The notes below the pieces were generated by a model that saw nothing but the letters and a program-made list of their open reading frames with translations, ran no database searches and was not told the origin of the DNA. The position numbers were made by a program, and so were the translations under genes. Positions 1 to 7,069 of a DNA stretch of 32,352 bases are shown piece after piece. Origin of the DNA: Chloroflexota bacterium. GTDB taxonomy: Bacteria; Chloroflexota; Anaerolineae; Aggregatilineales; Ch27. The stretch lies in the NCBI GenBank assembly GCA_019873685.1, contig JAIOAT010000046.1, positions 1-32,352 on the forward strand, in the 5' to 3' direction. Positions within the stretch are counted from its first letter, which is position 1; each line of letters starts with the position of its first letter.

Positions 1-1
1 C

Positions 2-91
2 CTGCACATCGCCTGGGCGGTTGTCATCCATGACTGTGACTTTGACCCTGACTACGCCTCTCGAACACAAACCATGACGACAACCCCTTGA
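2..91 (+). CDS. possible 3' end of an upstream gene (partial)
   Basis: The second frame is open from the window edge to a TGA at 89-91, giving about 29 residues with the stretch LHIAWAVVIHDCDFDPDY. I cannot assign a family from so little. It is listed because no other gene explains the first 90 bases and because the following tract looks intergenic. It may equally be non-coding. Confidence 0.25.
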   Translation: MHIAWAVVIHDCDFDPDYASRTQTMTTTP

Positions 92-113
92 CTTTCAACA
101 CCATATCTTGTCA

Positions 114-200
114 CTTGCCTCCTGCCTCTGGCCTCTTGTCTCCTGCCTCCCTGTTTCCCGGCCTCCTGGCCTCCTGGCCTCTTACTTATTGCCTGCGCCC
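114..200 (+). repeat. CTCCTGGC-rich low-complexity tract 1
   Basis: This pyrimidine-rich tract is made of degenerate copies of cctcctgg and cctcttg. It lies about 40 bases upstream of the -10 hexamer of the prolyl isomerase gene. Similar tracts occur at 6952-6985 and 25018-25096. It is open in frame with the isomerase, but the translation is low-complexity and I do not consider it coding. Confidence 0.6.
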
Positions 201-235
201 TCAAAAGTCTCCCTATCCAAGCCGCGTTTCTGCGC

Positions 236-241
236 TATAAT
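236..241 (+). promoter_or_regulatory. -10 hexamer for the SlyD-like gene
   Basis: A perfect TATAAT lies about 76 bases upstream of the chosen ATG. No convincing -35 hexamer is seen 16-18 bases upstream. Confidence 0.5.
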
Positions 242-317
242 TCTCAGGCTATATCGCATGGGCGCGCTTTCCCCGCCGGGAACGCAGTCCCAGCCTGTGG
301 GGAAAGGAGATTACCCA

Positions 318-812
318 ATGGCCCCCAACAAAATTCAGGATGGTCTGGTTGTCAGCGTGCAGTACACGTTGAAGCTGGACGACGGTGAAATCATCGACGA
401 GTCCACCGCGGACGATCCGTTGTTGTACCTGCATGGCGCAGACAACATCATCCCCGGCCTGGAACGCGCCCTGACCGGCATGGCCGTCAACGAGACCAAG
501 CACGTGACGGTCGCCCCTGCCGACGCTTATGGCGAGTACGACGAAGACGCGCTCGAGTCTTTCCCGCTAGGTTTCTTCCCGGAGGACCTGGAGCTGGAGC
601 CGGGCCTGATGCTCGACATGAGCGATGAGAACGGCAACCTCTTCGAGGCGACCATCGTTGACGTCAATGAAGACGAGGTGCTGGTCGACTTCAATCATCC
701 GCTGGCCGGTGAAACGCTGCACTTCGACATCAAGGTGCTGGCCCTGCGGGAAGCTACGCCGGAAGAACTGGCGCACGGCCACCCGCATCTGCCCGGTATG
801 CACGGCCACTAA
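318..812 (+). CDS. slyD: FKBP-type peptidyl-prolyl cis-trans isomerase, SlyD-like
   Basis: The 164-residue product matches SlyD-type FKBPs, which catalyse prolyl cis-trans isomerisation and chaperone folding in the cytoplasm. Visible marks are the N-terminal strand VVSVQYTLKLDDGEIID, the segment LYLHGADNIIPGLERALTGM, and the following VNETKHVTVAPADAYGEYD. After these comes the inserted-flap (IF) region, with MLDMSDENGNLFEATI and VLVDFNHPLAGETLHFDI. The C-terminus is short and His-rich (HGHPHLPGMHGH), as expected for the metal-binding tail of SlyD. The start at 318 is chosen because AAAGGAG sits just upstream and the fold begins there; the frame stays open further upstream, but through low-complexity DNA. 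It converges on the M20 peptidase gene with a shared terminator between them. The family call is firm; the SlyD subfamily is likely. Confidence 0.93.
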   Translation: MAPNKIQDGLVVSVQYTLKLDDGEIIDESTADDPLLYLHGADNIIPGLERALTGMAVNETKHVTVAPADAYGEYDEDALESFPLGFFPEDLELEPGLMLDMSDENGNLFEATIVDVNEDEVLVDFNHPLAGETLHFDIKVLALREATPEELAHGHPHLPGMHGH

Positions 813-844
813 AGTCGCCGGGCGGTAACCCCGCAACCTGGCAC

Positions 845-873
845 AAAAAGGGGCGCCACGCGCGCCCCTTTTT
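845..873. terminator. bidirectional rho-independent terminator
   Basis: A perfect 12-bp stem (845-856 with 862-873) encloses a 5-base loop. The stem has an A5 run at its left end and a T5 run at its right end, so it can end transcription from both the isomerase gene (+) and the peptidase gene (-). Confidence 0.92.
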
Positions 874-887
874 CATTGCCCGGCGGT

Positions 888-2264
888 CTACGCCACCAGG
901 TTGTGGAAGAAGTGGATGGCGGTGGCGATCCCCCGCTCGAAGTAGTCCAGCAGCATGTACTCGTTGGGGGCGTGGACGCCTTCGCCTGTGCCATAGCCCA
1001 GCGACGTCAGCGGCATCCCCAGTTCCCGCTGGAACATGCCCATGATCGGCACAGAGCCGCCCGCCCGGATCAGCCGCGCTCGCTTGCCCCAGGTAGCTTC
1101 GTAGGCGCGCTGGATGGCCTCTACCTGTGGCCCGTCGAACATCATTGTCACCGGCCAGCCTAGCGGCCCGGTCTGCACGTCGATGCTGACTGTCGGCGTG
1201 GCAAAGCTGCGGACATAATCCACAAACTTTTGCTGCACATCGGCGGGGTCCTGGTCGGCCACCAGGCGCATGGTGACCTTGAAGCCGCCCCGTGCCGGGA
1301 TCACGGTCTTGGAGCCGGGACCCTGGTAGCCGCCCCAGATGCCGTTCACGTCCAGCGTCGGCAGGGCGGTCGCCCGCACGCTGAAGCTGCCCAGCGGCTC
1401 CGCCCAGAAGGCTTGCAGGCCGGTGTCCTTGCGGGCCATCTCCACAAAATCCGGTTCGTATGAAGCCAGCATAGACAGCTCTTCCGGCGGCAGGGGACGC
1501 ACGTTGTCGTAGAAGCCGGGGACGGTCACCCGCCCGCTGTCGTCATGCAACGCGCCGATGATCCGGCCTACCACGTGCAAGGGGTTGTGCACCACGCCGC
1601 CGTATAGCCCGGAATGCAGGTCGCGGGCCGGGCCGGTGACGGTGACTTCCGCCTCGATGATTCCCCGTGCGGCATACATGATCGTCGGGTCGTCCGGGCG
1701 GGAACCGCCATCGGAAACCAGCATGAAGTCGGCGCGGAGCAGGTCGTGGTGCTCACGGATGAACGGCTCCATGCTCGGCGAGCCGATCTCCTCCTCGCCT
1801 TCGAAGAACACTTTGACATTAACCGGCAGCCGTCCTTCCGCCGCCAGCATGGCCTCAAACGCCTTGAGGTTAACCCATACACCACACTTGTCGTCGATCA
1901 CGCCACGCGCGTACAACCTGCCATCGCGGATGGACGGCTCAAAGGGTGGCGTCACCCATTCGTCCAGCGGGTCAACCGGCTGCACGTCGTAATGGGCGTA
2001 CACCAGCACCGTCGGGCGGTCAGGGCCAGCCTCCAGCCATTCCCCGTAGACGACCGGGCTGCCGCCGGTAGGATAAGCGCGGGCGTTGCTGAAGCCCAGA
2101 CGGCGCAGTTCCGCTACCACCCAGTCGGCGCAGCGCTCCAGATCGGCCCGGTAAGCCGGATCAGTGCTCACTGACGGGATGCGCAGAAAGTCCAGGAAGC
2201 CCTCCAGAAAGCGCTCGCGGTGGGCGCGCGCGTAGTCAATGGCCTGTTGTCGTGAGTCTGTCAT
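888..2264 (-). CDS. M20-family metallopeptidase (dipeptidase, carnosinase/CPG2-like)
   Basis: This is a 458-residue cytoplasmic zinc dipeptidase or deacylase of family M20. The metal site is complete: H91 and D93 in YAHYDVQP, D124 in ARGVIDDK, the Glu cluster in FFEGEEEIGSP (157-159, holding the catalytic base and a metal ligand), D185 in VSDGG, and H431 in GEGVHAPNE. The middle of the chain (about 200-320) is the expected dimerisation lid. Length is normal for the family. The start at 2264 is preceded by AAGGAGAG; longer in-frame starts run into the upstream gene. It is 65 bases downstream of the GSDH-like lipoprotein gene on the same strand, so the two may be co-transcribed. Substrate cannot be read from the sequence. 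Confidence 0.93.
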   Translation of the reverse strand: MTDSRQQAIDYARAHRERFLEGFLDFLRIPSVSTDPAYRADLERCADWVVAELRRLGFSNARAYPTGGSPVVYGEWLEAGPDRPTVLVYAHYDVQPVDPLDEWVTPPFEPSIRDGRLYARGVIDDKCGVWVNLKAFEAMLAAEGRLPVNVKVFFEGEEEIGSPSMEPFIREHHDLLRADFMLVSDGGSRPDDPTIMYAARGIIEAEVTVTGPARDLHSGLYGGVVHNPLHVVGRIIGALHDDSGRVTVPGFYDNVRPLPPEELSMLASYEPDFVEMARKDTGLQAFWAEPLGSFSVRATALPTLDVNGIWGGYQGPGSKTVIPARGGFKVTMRLVADQDPADVQQKFVDYVRSFATPTVSIDVQTGPLGWPVTMMFDGPQVEAIQRAYEATWGKRARLIRAGGSVPIMGMFQRELGMPLTSLGYGTGEGVHAPNEYMLLDYFERGIATAIHFFHNLVA

Positions 2265-2297
2265 CACTGCTCTCTCCTTGAAAACGCATGCTTCGCG

Positions 2298-2323
2298 CCC
2301 GGCGGATGGCGTCACCCGCCGGG
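2298..2323 (-). other. intercistronic hairpin between lipoprotein and M20 genes
   Basis: A perfect 8-bp GC stem (2298-2305 with 2316-2323) has a 10-base loop and starts 7 bases after the lipoprotein stop codon on the minus strand. No T-run follows directly, so an mRNA-stabilising or partial-termination role is more likely than a full terminator. Confidence 0.45.
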
Positions 2324-2329
2324 GCCTGA

Positions 2330-3802
2330 TCACTCGCCCGTGTAGCGCACCTGCCACACGTGCCCATAGATGTAATCCGCCACGACCAGCGACCCGTCCG
2401 GGGCGACGGCCACATCCACCGGGCGGATCAGGCCGGTCACAAAGGCGCTGACCTGGGCCGTCCGCGTGTTGGGGACGTTGCGCACGCGGATGACCCGCTG
2501 CGCCCCCTCCACGCCGTTCCACAGGGCCACGAACAGATTGTCGTAGTATTCAGGCGGGAAGGCCCCGCCATGATAGGCGACGATCCCGCGCGGGCTGGAA
2601 TCCGGGGGCAGGGTTACCCAGTCCGGCACCGGGGTCAGGTCAGGGGGGATGACCGGGCATTCCAGGCAACCGCGCTCCCGCCAGTACGGCCAGCCGTGAT
2701 GCCCGCCCTGCTCCAGCCGCATCAGCCGGTCGCCGATGCCAATGATCAGCCCGGTGTCGGTCACGAACAGCCGCCCGTCAGCAGTGAAAGCGAGATCGAT
2801 CGGGTCGCGGAAGCCGCGCCCCAGCACCTCGACCGTGCTCCCATCCGGCGGCAGGCGCAGGATCGCCCCTTCCCAGCGGGTCGGCGTGGCGTACAACTCC
2901 GGCAGGTGAGGCGCGGCCTCGCTGTGATCGGTCAGCGCCCCGGCGGCCAGCACCAGGTAACCGTCCGGCCCGAAGGCGATCCCGTTGGGCTGGCCGTTGA
3001 TGATCGTGTAGCAGCAGGGCAGGTCGTCGCGCAGCAGGCGCGGTTCACCGCCCGGCTGCAGGCTCCACAGCGCCCCGCCGCCATCCGCCCGCATCCGGGC
3101 CGTGTAATAGAGGATATCCGTGCCGGGGCGGAAGGCCAACCCGCCCGGCGAGATCAGGCCGTCCAGAATCGTCGCGCTCGCGCCGGTGGCCGGATCGAGT
3201 GCGACCAGCGCACCCGCCTGCGCGCCATCAGTGATCACCAGCGCGTAGAGCCGCCCATCCGGTCCGAAGGTGATGCTCACCGGCTGGCCGGGCAACTGCC
3301 CCAGATGACTGAGCGCAAAGCCCGGCGGGACGGCAATCCGTTGCAGGAAGCCCTCGATGTCGTCCTCACAGGGGAAGTCGCCGCAACTCCACCCGGCGGT
3401 GGGTCGCAGCGGCGCTTCGACGGTCGCCCGTACGGCGGGCTGAACCGCCAGCGTGGGCACCGGCGTCAGGGTGATCAGGCCGGGGGTGGGCGTCGGCGTG
3501 CTGGAGGGCGTCAGACTCGGCGTTGGGGTGAAGCTGGCTGTCGGCGTGAAGGTGGCCGTGGGCGTGGGAGTTAAACTGGGCGTGACCGTCGGCGTGGCGG
3601 TCGGTGTAGCGGTGGGCGGCAGACCGCCGCCGGTGATGCGCGTGGGCGTGACACTGCCCGCCGCCAGCGGCGTGATGGCCGGGGCCGCTCCGCCGCCCAG
3701 GTCGCAGGCCAGGGCGGCCAGCGCCAGCAGGCTCAGCGCCAGGAAGACGCGACTCAGCCCGGCAACCGGATTGCTGTGGAACCCCGTCCGCATCCCTGCC
3801 AT
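2330..3802 (-). CDS. glucose/sorbosone dehydrogenase-like beta-propeller lipoprotein
   Basis: The 490-residue protein starts with a lipoprotein signal: a hydrophobic stretch SLLALAALAC with the lipidation Cys at 33. A Thr/Pro-rich stalk follows (about 45-125, repeated TPTATPT units). The rest (about 140-490) is a six-bladed propeller of the soluble glucose/sorbosone dehydrogenase (GSDH) type, with repeated GPDGRLY, NGIAFGPDGYLVLAAG, TADGRLFVTDTG and GGHHGWPYW motifs. Such proteins are often annotated as PQQ-dependent sugar dehydrogenases, but cofactor use is not provable here. It probably sits on the outer face of the cytoplasmic membrane. The first ATG is 2 bases after the dtd stop, implying translational coupling; a second ATG 9 bases in has a better Shine-Dalgarno (GGCAGGG) and may be the true start. 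There are several Cys in the propeller (CCY, CLEC). Confidence 0.88.
   Translation of the reverse strand: MAGMRTGFHSNPVAGLSRVFLALSLLALAALACDLGGGAAPAITPLAAGSVTPTRITGGGLPPTATPTATPTVTPSLTPTPTATFTPTASFTPTPSLTPSSTPTPTPGLITLTPVPTLAVQPAVRATVEAPLRPTAGWSCGDFPCEDDIEGFLQRIAVPPGFALSHLGQLPGQPVSITFGPDGRLYALVITDGAQAGALVALDPATGASATILDGLISPGGLAFRPGTDILYYTARMRADGGGALWSLQPGGEPRLLRDDLPCCYTIINGQPNGIAFGPDGYLVLAAGALTDHSEAAPHLPELYATPTRWEGAILRLPPDGSTVEVLGRGFRDPIDLAFTADGRLFVTDTGLIIGIGDRLMRLEQGGHHGWPYWRERGCLECPVIPPDLTPVPDWVTLPPDSSPRGIVAYHGGAFPPEYYDNLFVALWNGVEGAQRVIRVRNVPNTRTAQVSAFVTGLIRPVDVAVAPDGSLVVADYIYGHVWQVRYTGE
3460..3650 (-). repeat. low-complexity DNA coding the Thr/Pro stalk
   Basis: On the plus strand the DNA repeats ggcgtg/ggtg-type words about every 6-12 bases. 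On the minus strand these read as TPT/TPS codons of the lipoprotein stalk. It is coding, but such tracts commonly vary in length. Confidence 0.6.
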
Positions 3803-3804
3803 CC

Positions 3805-4254
3805 CTATAAGGTGTCGGTGTCGAGGATGATCGTCACCGGCCCCTGGTTGACGATCTCAACGGTCATCAGCGCGCCAAAGACGCCGTGTTCCACCCGCGC
3901 TACGCCATACTCCTGCAACCTGCGGGCGTAGGCCAGCACCAGCGGCTCGGCCTGCTCCGGGCGGGCAGCGTCGACGAAGGCCGGGCGGCGGCCTTTGCGG
4001 GCGTCAGCGTACAGCGTGAACTGGGAGATCACCAGCACGCCGCCGCCTATCTCCAGCACCGAGCGGTTGAGCTTGCCCTCGTCGTCCTCAAAGACGCGCA
4101 GATGGGCCGTCTTGCGGGCCAGCAGATCGGCCTGCTGCTCGGTGTCGGTATGGGTCACCCCCACCAGGGCGACAAAGCCCTGATCCACCGCGCCGACAAC
4201 CTGCCCGTCCACCGTGACCGATCCCCGCGTCACCCGCTGCAACACCACGCGCAT
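3805..4254 (-). CDS. dtd: D-aminoacyl-tRNA deacylase
   Basis: The 149-residue protein is DTD, which hydrolyses D-aminoacyl-tRNAs (and mischarged glycyl-tRNA) to recycle tRNA and protect proofreading. It begins [17 protein letters not shown], carries the active-site signature [17 protein letters not shown] near residues 79-95, and has the Gly-cisPro-type NQGPVT motif near the C-terminus. Length equals the family norm. The start at 4254 is chosen because the family starts at MRVVLQR and GGAGAGGAG lies just upstream; the frame is open further upstream but crosses the promoter. It is first in a minus-strand run with the GSDH-like lipoprotein gene. Confidence 0.97.
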   Translation of the reverse strand: MRVVLQRVTRGSVTVDGQVVGAVDQGFVALVGVTHTDTEQQADLLARKTAHLRVFEDDEGKLNRSVLEIGGGVLVISQFTLYADARKGRRPAFVDAARPEQAEPLVLAYARRLQEYGVARVEHGVFGALMTVEIVNQGPVTIILDTDTL

Positions 4255-4295
4255 CGCGTCGCTCCTCTCCTGCTGCCTGCGTTTCCAGCGGGGCG

Positions 4296-4304
4296 ATTGT
4301 AGCA
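4296..4304 (-). promoter_or_regulatory. extended -10 promoter of dtd
   Basis: On the minus strand the sequence reads TGTGCTACAAT, which contains an extended -10 TGC-TACAAT. The predicted transcript would start about 35 bases upstream of the dtd ATG. No good -35 is seen. Confidence 0.6.
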
Positions 4305-4352
4305 CATCGCAACGGCTCCCCGGCAGAGAAAGTGCGGGCAGTGCTCGCCGGT

Positions 4353-4381
4353 TTGAAAACAGGCCGGGGATGGTGTTAAAT
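4353..4381 (+). promoter_or_regulatory. sigma70-type promoter of the Roadblock gene
   Basis: TTGAAA (4353-4358) and TTAAAT (4376-4381) are separated by exactly 17 bases and lie 75 bases upstream of the ATG. Confidence 0.6.
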
Positions 4382-4455
4382 AGATCGGGGAAGGCGGCCC
4401 GCAGGTTCGACCCCCTGGCGGTGCATCCGGCGCGTGAAGTCAGTGAGGGAACGCT

Positions 4456-4863
4456 ATGGCCCAGGAATACCGGAGCGAGAAACTGGAGCGTGTGCTGCGC
4501 AAGGTTCATCTGGTGCTCCGGGGAGGCGTCAAGGCGTCGGTGATCGTCGATGTCAGCGGGCTGTTGATGGCCTCCTTTCCTCCCGGCCTGACTGACGCTG
4601 ACGCCCCGACCAGCAGCCCGCAGGTGGCGGCCATGGCTGCCACCCTGATCGGCCTAGCGGAAACCACGCTGGAACGCCTGGCGCAGGGCAGGCTGGATCG
4701 TATTCTGATGGAAGGGCAGAACGGGTTGATGCTGGTCTATCCGGCGGGCCGGGTCGCCGCCATTGCCATCCTGCTGGAGAAGAACGCCCGGCTGGATCAC
4801 GCTTTCTTCGCCGCCAGCAAAGCGGCCCGCGAAGTGCTGGAAGTCCTCAATCTGCAGCCATAG
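4456..4863 (+). CDS. Roadblock/LC7-domain protein
   Basis: The 135-residue single-domain protein fits the Roadblock/LC7 (MglB-like) fold: helix-strand start [26 protein letters not shown], the phrase [10 protein letters not shown], a central helix ([18 protein letters not shown]) and the strand pair [18 protein letters not shown] / VAAIAILLE before a final helix. Such proteins are usually dimeric partners or regulators of small Ras-like GTPases, or cytoplasmic scaffolds. No small GTPase gene is seen in the window. GAGGGA precedes the ATG. It is monocistronic and divergent from dtd. Confidence 0.8.
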   Translation: MAQEYRSEKLERVLRKVHLVLRGGVKASVIVDVSGLLMASFPPGLTDADAPTSSPQVAAMAATLIGLAETTLERLAQGRLDRILMEGQNGLMLVYPAGRVAAIAILLEKNARLDHAFFAASKAAREVLEVLNLQP

Positions 4864-4901
4864 TACGCCGCCGGGCGATACCCGGCTCCCCGCCCATCGA
4901 T

Positions 4902-4937
4902 CAAAAAACGCCCCGCCCATGACCTGCGGCGGGGCGT
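4902..4937 (-). terminator. rho-independent terminator of the FHA gene
   Basis: A perfect 10-bp stem (4908-4917 with 4928-4937) has a 10-base loop. Read on the minus strand it is followed by a T6 run, about 20 bases after the FHA gene stop. Confidence 0.9.
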
Positions 4938-4955
4938 ATCGTGATCTGCCAGCGT

Positions 4956-5717
4956 TCAGGTGTCGCCCGGCTCCTTGCCCTCGGGCGCTGGCGGAGTATC
5001 CGTGGCTGGCGGCTCCACGGCGCGGGTGGTTGGCTGGCCAGGCTCACCGGGGCGCAGGTTGTGCGCCGAACCGAGCAGTTCCTGCAGCGCCGGGCCGGTG
5101 ATTGTCTCGATCAGGTTGTTGTTCTCGGCGGCGGGCGCACTGGTAGTTTGGGGCGGCTCTTCAGGGGTAGCGCTGGCGGGATGGTTGGGTACTTCCCCCA
5201 GGACGCCCGGCGGAGGCTGGAAGATGATGCGGATGACCATCTGCCCCAGCCGCAGCCGGTCGCCGTCGCGCAGGCGGTATGGCTGGTGCGGGTTGAGCCG
5301 CTGGCCGTTGAGGAAAGAGCCGTTGCTGCTGCCCAGGTCCCAGACATCCAGGTGTTCATCATCGGTCAGGCGCAGCGCCGCATGGCGGCGGCTGACGCCC
5401 ATCCGGTAACCGGCGTAGGGCGTCAGGTCAATATCGGGCATCGCCCCGGTGGCCGGATCGCGGCGGCCAAAAATTACCTGCTGGCCGGGGCGGATCAGTA
5501 ACGGTTCTGGCGCGCCCTCGATCTCGAAGCGCAACTGCGAGCCTGCCGGGAAGTGGTCGCTCCCCGCGCTGATAATCGGCTCGCTTACGGCGACATCCGT
5601 CTCGCCAAACGAGCGGGTGGCCCCGGCAGCGGCCATATTCTCCAGGCTGGTGCCGCAGTTCTCACAGAAGACCACGCCGGATCGATTAAGGTGCCCACAG
5701 TTTGCGCAAACGAGCAT
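4956..5717 (-). CDS. zinc-ribbon plus FHA-domain protein
   Basis: The 253-residue protein starts with a CxxC...CxxC zinc ribbon (C4, C7, C18, C21). An FHA domain follows at about 62-168 with the full phosphothreonine-binding signature: GRR at 84-86, SRRH at 109-112, and SSNG at 130-133 in WDLGSSNGSFLNGQRL. The last 85 residues are Pro/Thr/Glu-rich and probably disordered. FHA domains bind phosphothreonine made by Ser/Thr kinases; a PknB-type kinase with its own zinc ribbon lies at 28955-31111, so it is a possible partner, by inference only. The gene has its own promoter and terminator, so it is probably monocistronic. A GG-containing purine run (AAAAAAGG) lies 8 bases before the ATG. Confidence 0.92.
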   Translation of the reverse strand: MLVCANCGHLNRSGVVFCENCGTSLENMAAAGATRSFGETDVAVSEPIISAGSDHFPAGSQLRFEIEGAPEPLLIRPGQQVIFGRRDPATGAMPDIDLTPYAGYRMGVSRRHAALRLTDDEHLDVWDLGSSNGSFLNGQRLNPHQPYRLRDGDRLRLGQMVIRIIFQPPPGVLGEVPNHPASATPEEPPQTTSAPAAENNNLIETITGPALQELLGSAHNLRPGEPGQPTTRAVEPPATDTPPAPEGKEPGDT

Positions 5718-5782
5718 GGGTCTGGCCTTTTTTCAGGGTACGCGGTGCGCCGCTGTACATAAACGCTACCTGCTACCCTTAT

Positions 5783-5788
5783 ATTATA
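5783..5788 (-). promoter_or_regulatory. -10 hexamer of the FHA gene
   Basis: A perfect TATAAT on the minus strand (context TGCACTATAAT) lies 65 bases upstream of the start codon. No clear -35 is seen. Confidence 0.55.
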
Positions 5789-5819
5789 GTGCAATTACTC
5801 CCACAGACGATATGCCCCC

Positions 5820-5873
5820 GCCCGCAGGCAAAGGGCCGCGCCGGGCGGCAGTATCCCCTGCCTGCGGGCAGGC
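5820..5873 (-). other. competing inverted repeats downstream of the aldo/keto reductase gene
   Basis: A perfect 11-bp inverted repeat (5820-5830 with 5859-5869) overlaps a second, smaller hairpin (5860-5865 with 5868-5873). The two cannot form at once. There is no T-run on the minus strand, so termination is uncertain. The element sits between the reductase stop codon and the FHA promoter. Confidence 0.5.
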
Positions 5874-5887
5874 TGTGGAGGCTGCAC

Positions 5888-6859
5888 CTACTGCGACCAG
5901 TCGGTCGGCGTGCGATCCCAGCGGTGGGCGCGCAGCTTCTGGATCAGTTCGGCGGGCAGGCCAGCGCCGTCGCTGGCGGCAATGTTGGCCTCCACGTGAC
6001 GCACCTTGCGCATGCCGGGGATGACCGTGCTGACCGTCGGGTTGGCGAGGATGAAGCGCAGGGCCATCTCCGCCATCGTCATCCCCGGCGGGATCAGCGG
6101 GCGCAGGGCTTCCGCCCGGTCGACCGAGGCATTGAGATTTTCCGGCACAAAGTACGTATTGCGCCAGTCGCCTTCCGGCCAGCGGGTGTCTTTGGTCAGC
6201 GTGCCGGTGAGCGTGCCTTCATCGAAAGGCACACGGGCGATGATGGCAATGTCCAGTTCCTGCGCCAGCGGGAACAGGTGATCCTCCGGCGCCTGGTCGA
6301 AGATGTTGTAGATCACCTGCACGGCGTCGATCAGGCCGGTCTTGAGCGTCTCCAGGACGTTGTCCGGCTCCCAGCGGTTGACGCTGACGCCCATCGACGT
6401 GATCAGCCCCTCGCGCTTGAGGTCGTCGACGGCGTTCTGCCAGCTTTCGTCGTTGGCCCAGGCGTCTTCCCAGACATGGAACTGCATCAGGTCAATCCGT
6501 TCCACGCCCAGGTTGGCCAGGCTTTTTTCCGTGTACTCGCGGATGTAATCGGGCGGGAAGACGTCCATCAGTTTGAAGTGCGACCGGGATGGCCAGATGC
6601 GATTCTTGGGCGGAATCTTGGTGGCGATATACAGCCGCCTGTCCGGGTAAGCGCGGATGAGCTGCCCCAGCAGACGCTCGCTGTGCCCCTCGCCGTAGGC
6701 CCAGGCGGTGTCAAAGAAGTTGCAGCCCAGCTCAACCGACCGATGCAGCGATTGCATGGTCTCTTCATCGTCGGAGCCAGTCCAGCCGGCCAGGCCCCAC
6801 ATCCCGTACCCGACTTCGCTGACCTGCCAGCCCAGGCGGCCAAATCTGCGGTACTGCAT
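5888..6859 (-). CDS. aldo/keto reductase
   Basis: The 323-residue protein is a cytoplasmic NADPH-type aldo/keto reductase with a TIM-barrel fold. The catalytic tetrad is present: D50 and Y55 (FFDTAWAYGEGHSE), K81 (YIATKI) and H128 (MQFHVW). The C-terminal cofactor segment includes STVIPGMRKVRHVEAN. Length is typical. The ATG at 6859 is preceded by GGGGAGGAG. It resembles the general stress or YajO/YdbC-like subgroup of AKRs, but the carbonyl substrate is unknown. Transcribed alone from its own promoter, divergent from the DUF2723 glycosyltransferase gene. Confidence 0.94.
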   Translation of the reverse strand: MQYRRFGRLGWQVSEVGYGMWGLAGWTGSDDEETMQSLHRSVELGCNFFDTAWAYGEGHSERLLGQLIRAYPDRRLYIATKIPPKNRIWPSRSHFKLMDVFPPDYIREYTEKSLANLGVERIDLMQFHVWEDAWANDESWQNAVDDLKREGLITSMGVSVNRWEPDNVLETLKTGLIDAVQVIYNIFDQAPEDHLFPLAQELDIAIIARVPFDEGTLTGTLTKDTRWPEGDWRNTYFVPENLNASVDRAEALRPLIPPGMTMAEMALRFILANPTVSTVIPGMRKVRHVEANIAASDGAGLPAELIQKLRAHRWDRTPTDWSQ

Positions 6860-6902
6860 GGTCGTCTCCTCCCCGCTATCTGCGGTTCAATGGTCTGCTC
6901 AG

Positions 6903-6930
6903 AGTATACCGTGATCCGCCGGAGCGTCAG
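6903..6930 (-). promoter_or_regulatory. promoter of the aldo/keto reductase gene
   Basis: The minus strand shows TATACT (6903-6908) with a weak -35-like CTGACG (6925-6930) 16 bases upstream. It overlaps the region upstream of the divergent plus-strand promoter. Confidence 0.5.
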
Positions 6931-6951
6931 GCTGGCGGGAGGCCACGGACG

Positions 6952-6985
6952 ACCTCCCCGTCTCCTGACCTCCCGGCCTCCCCCC
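6952..6985 (+). repeat. CTCCTGGC-type low-complexity tract 2
   Basis: A short run of cctcc/ctcctgacctcccgg words resembles the tracts at 114-200 and 25018-25096. It ends just before the -35 of the glycosyltransferase promoter. Confidence 0.45.
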
Positions 6986-7001
6986 GGCGGCTGGCTGACC
7001 T

Positions 7002-7030
7002 TTGCCACCCGCGCCGGGCGGCGGTATAGT
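7002..7030 (+). promoter_or_regulatory. sigma70-type promoter of the DUF2723 gene
   Basis: TTGCCA (7002-7007) and TATAGT (7025-7030) are spaced by 17 bases, about 40 bases upstream of the ATG. This is the best two-box promoter in the window. Confidence 0.7.
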
Positions 7031-7069
7031 TCCCGGCGTTTGGGATCGGGGTTGCACTGAGGTTTGCTG

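Noticed and set aside
108..317. In-frame 70-residue N-terminal extension of the SlyD-like protein
   Set aside because: It is translated from the low-complexity tract and the promoter; AAAGGAG and the FKBP fold start support ATG 318.
2360..3574. 404-codon open frame on the plus strand opposite the lipoprotein gene
   Set aside because: Composition is Arg/Gln/Pro-rich with no family features. It is a shadow of the GC-rich minus-strand gene, which has a clear lipobox and propeller motifs.
3460..3650. CRISPR-like or satellite repeat from the regular ggcgtg words
   Set aside because: The words are in frame and encode the Thr/Pro stalk of the lipoprotein; there are no spacers.
5702..7060. 452-codon plus-strand frame over the aldo/keto reductase
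   Set aside because: It is antisense to a gene with a complete catalytic tetrad and has no recognisable domain.
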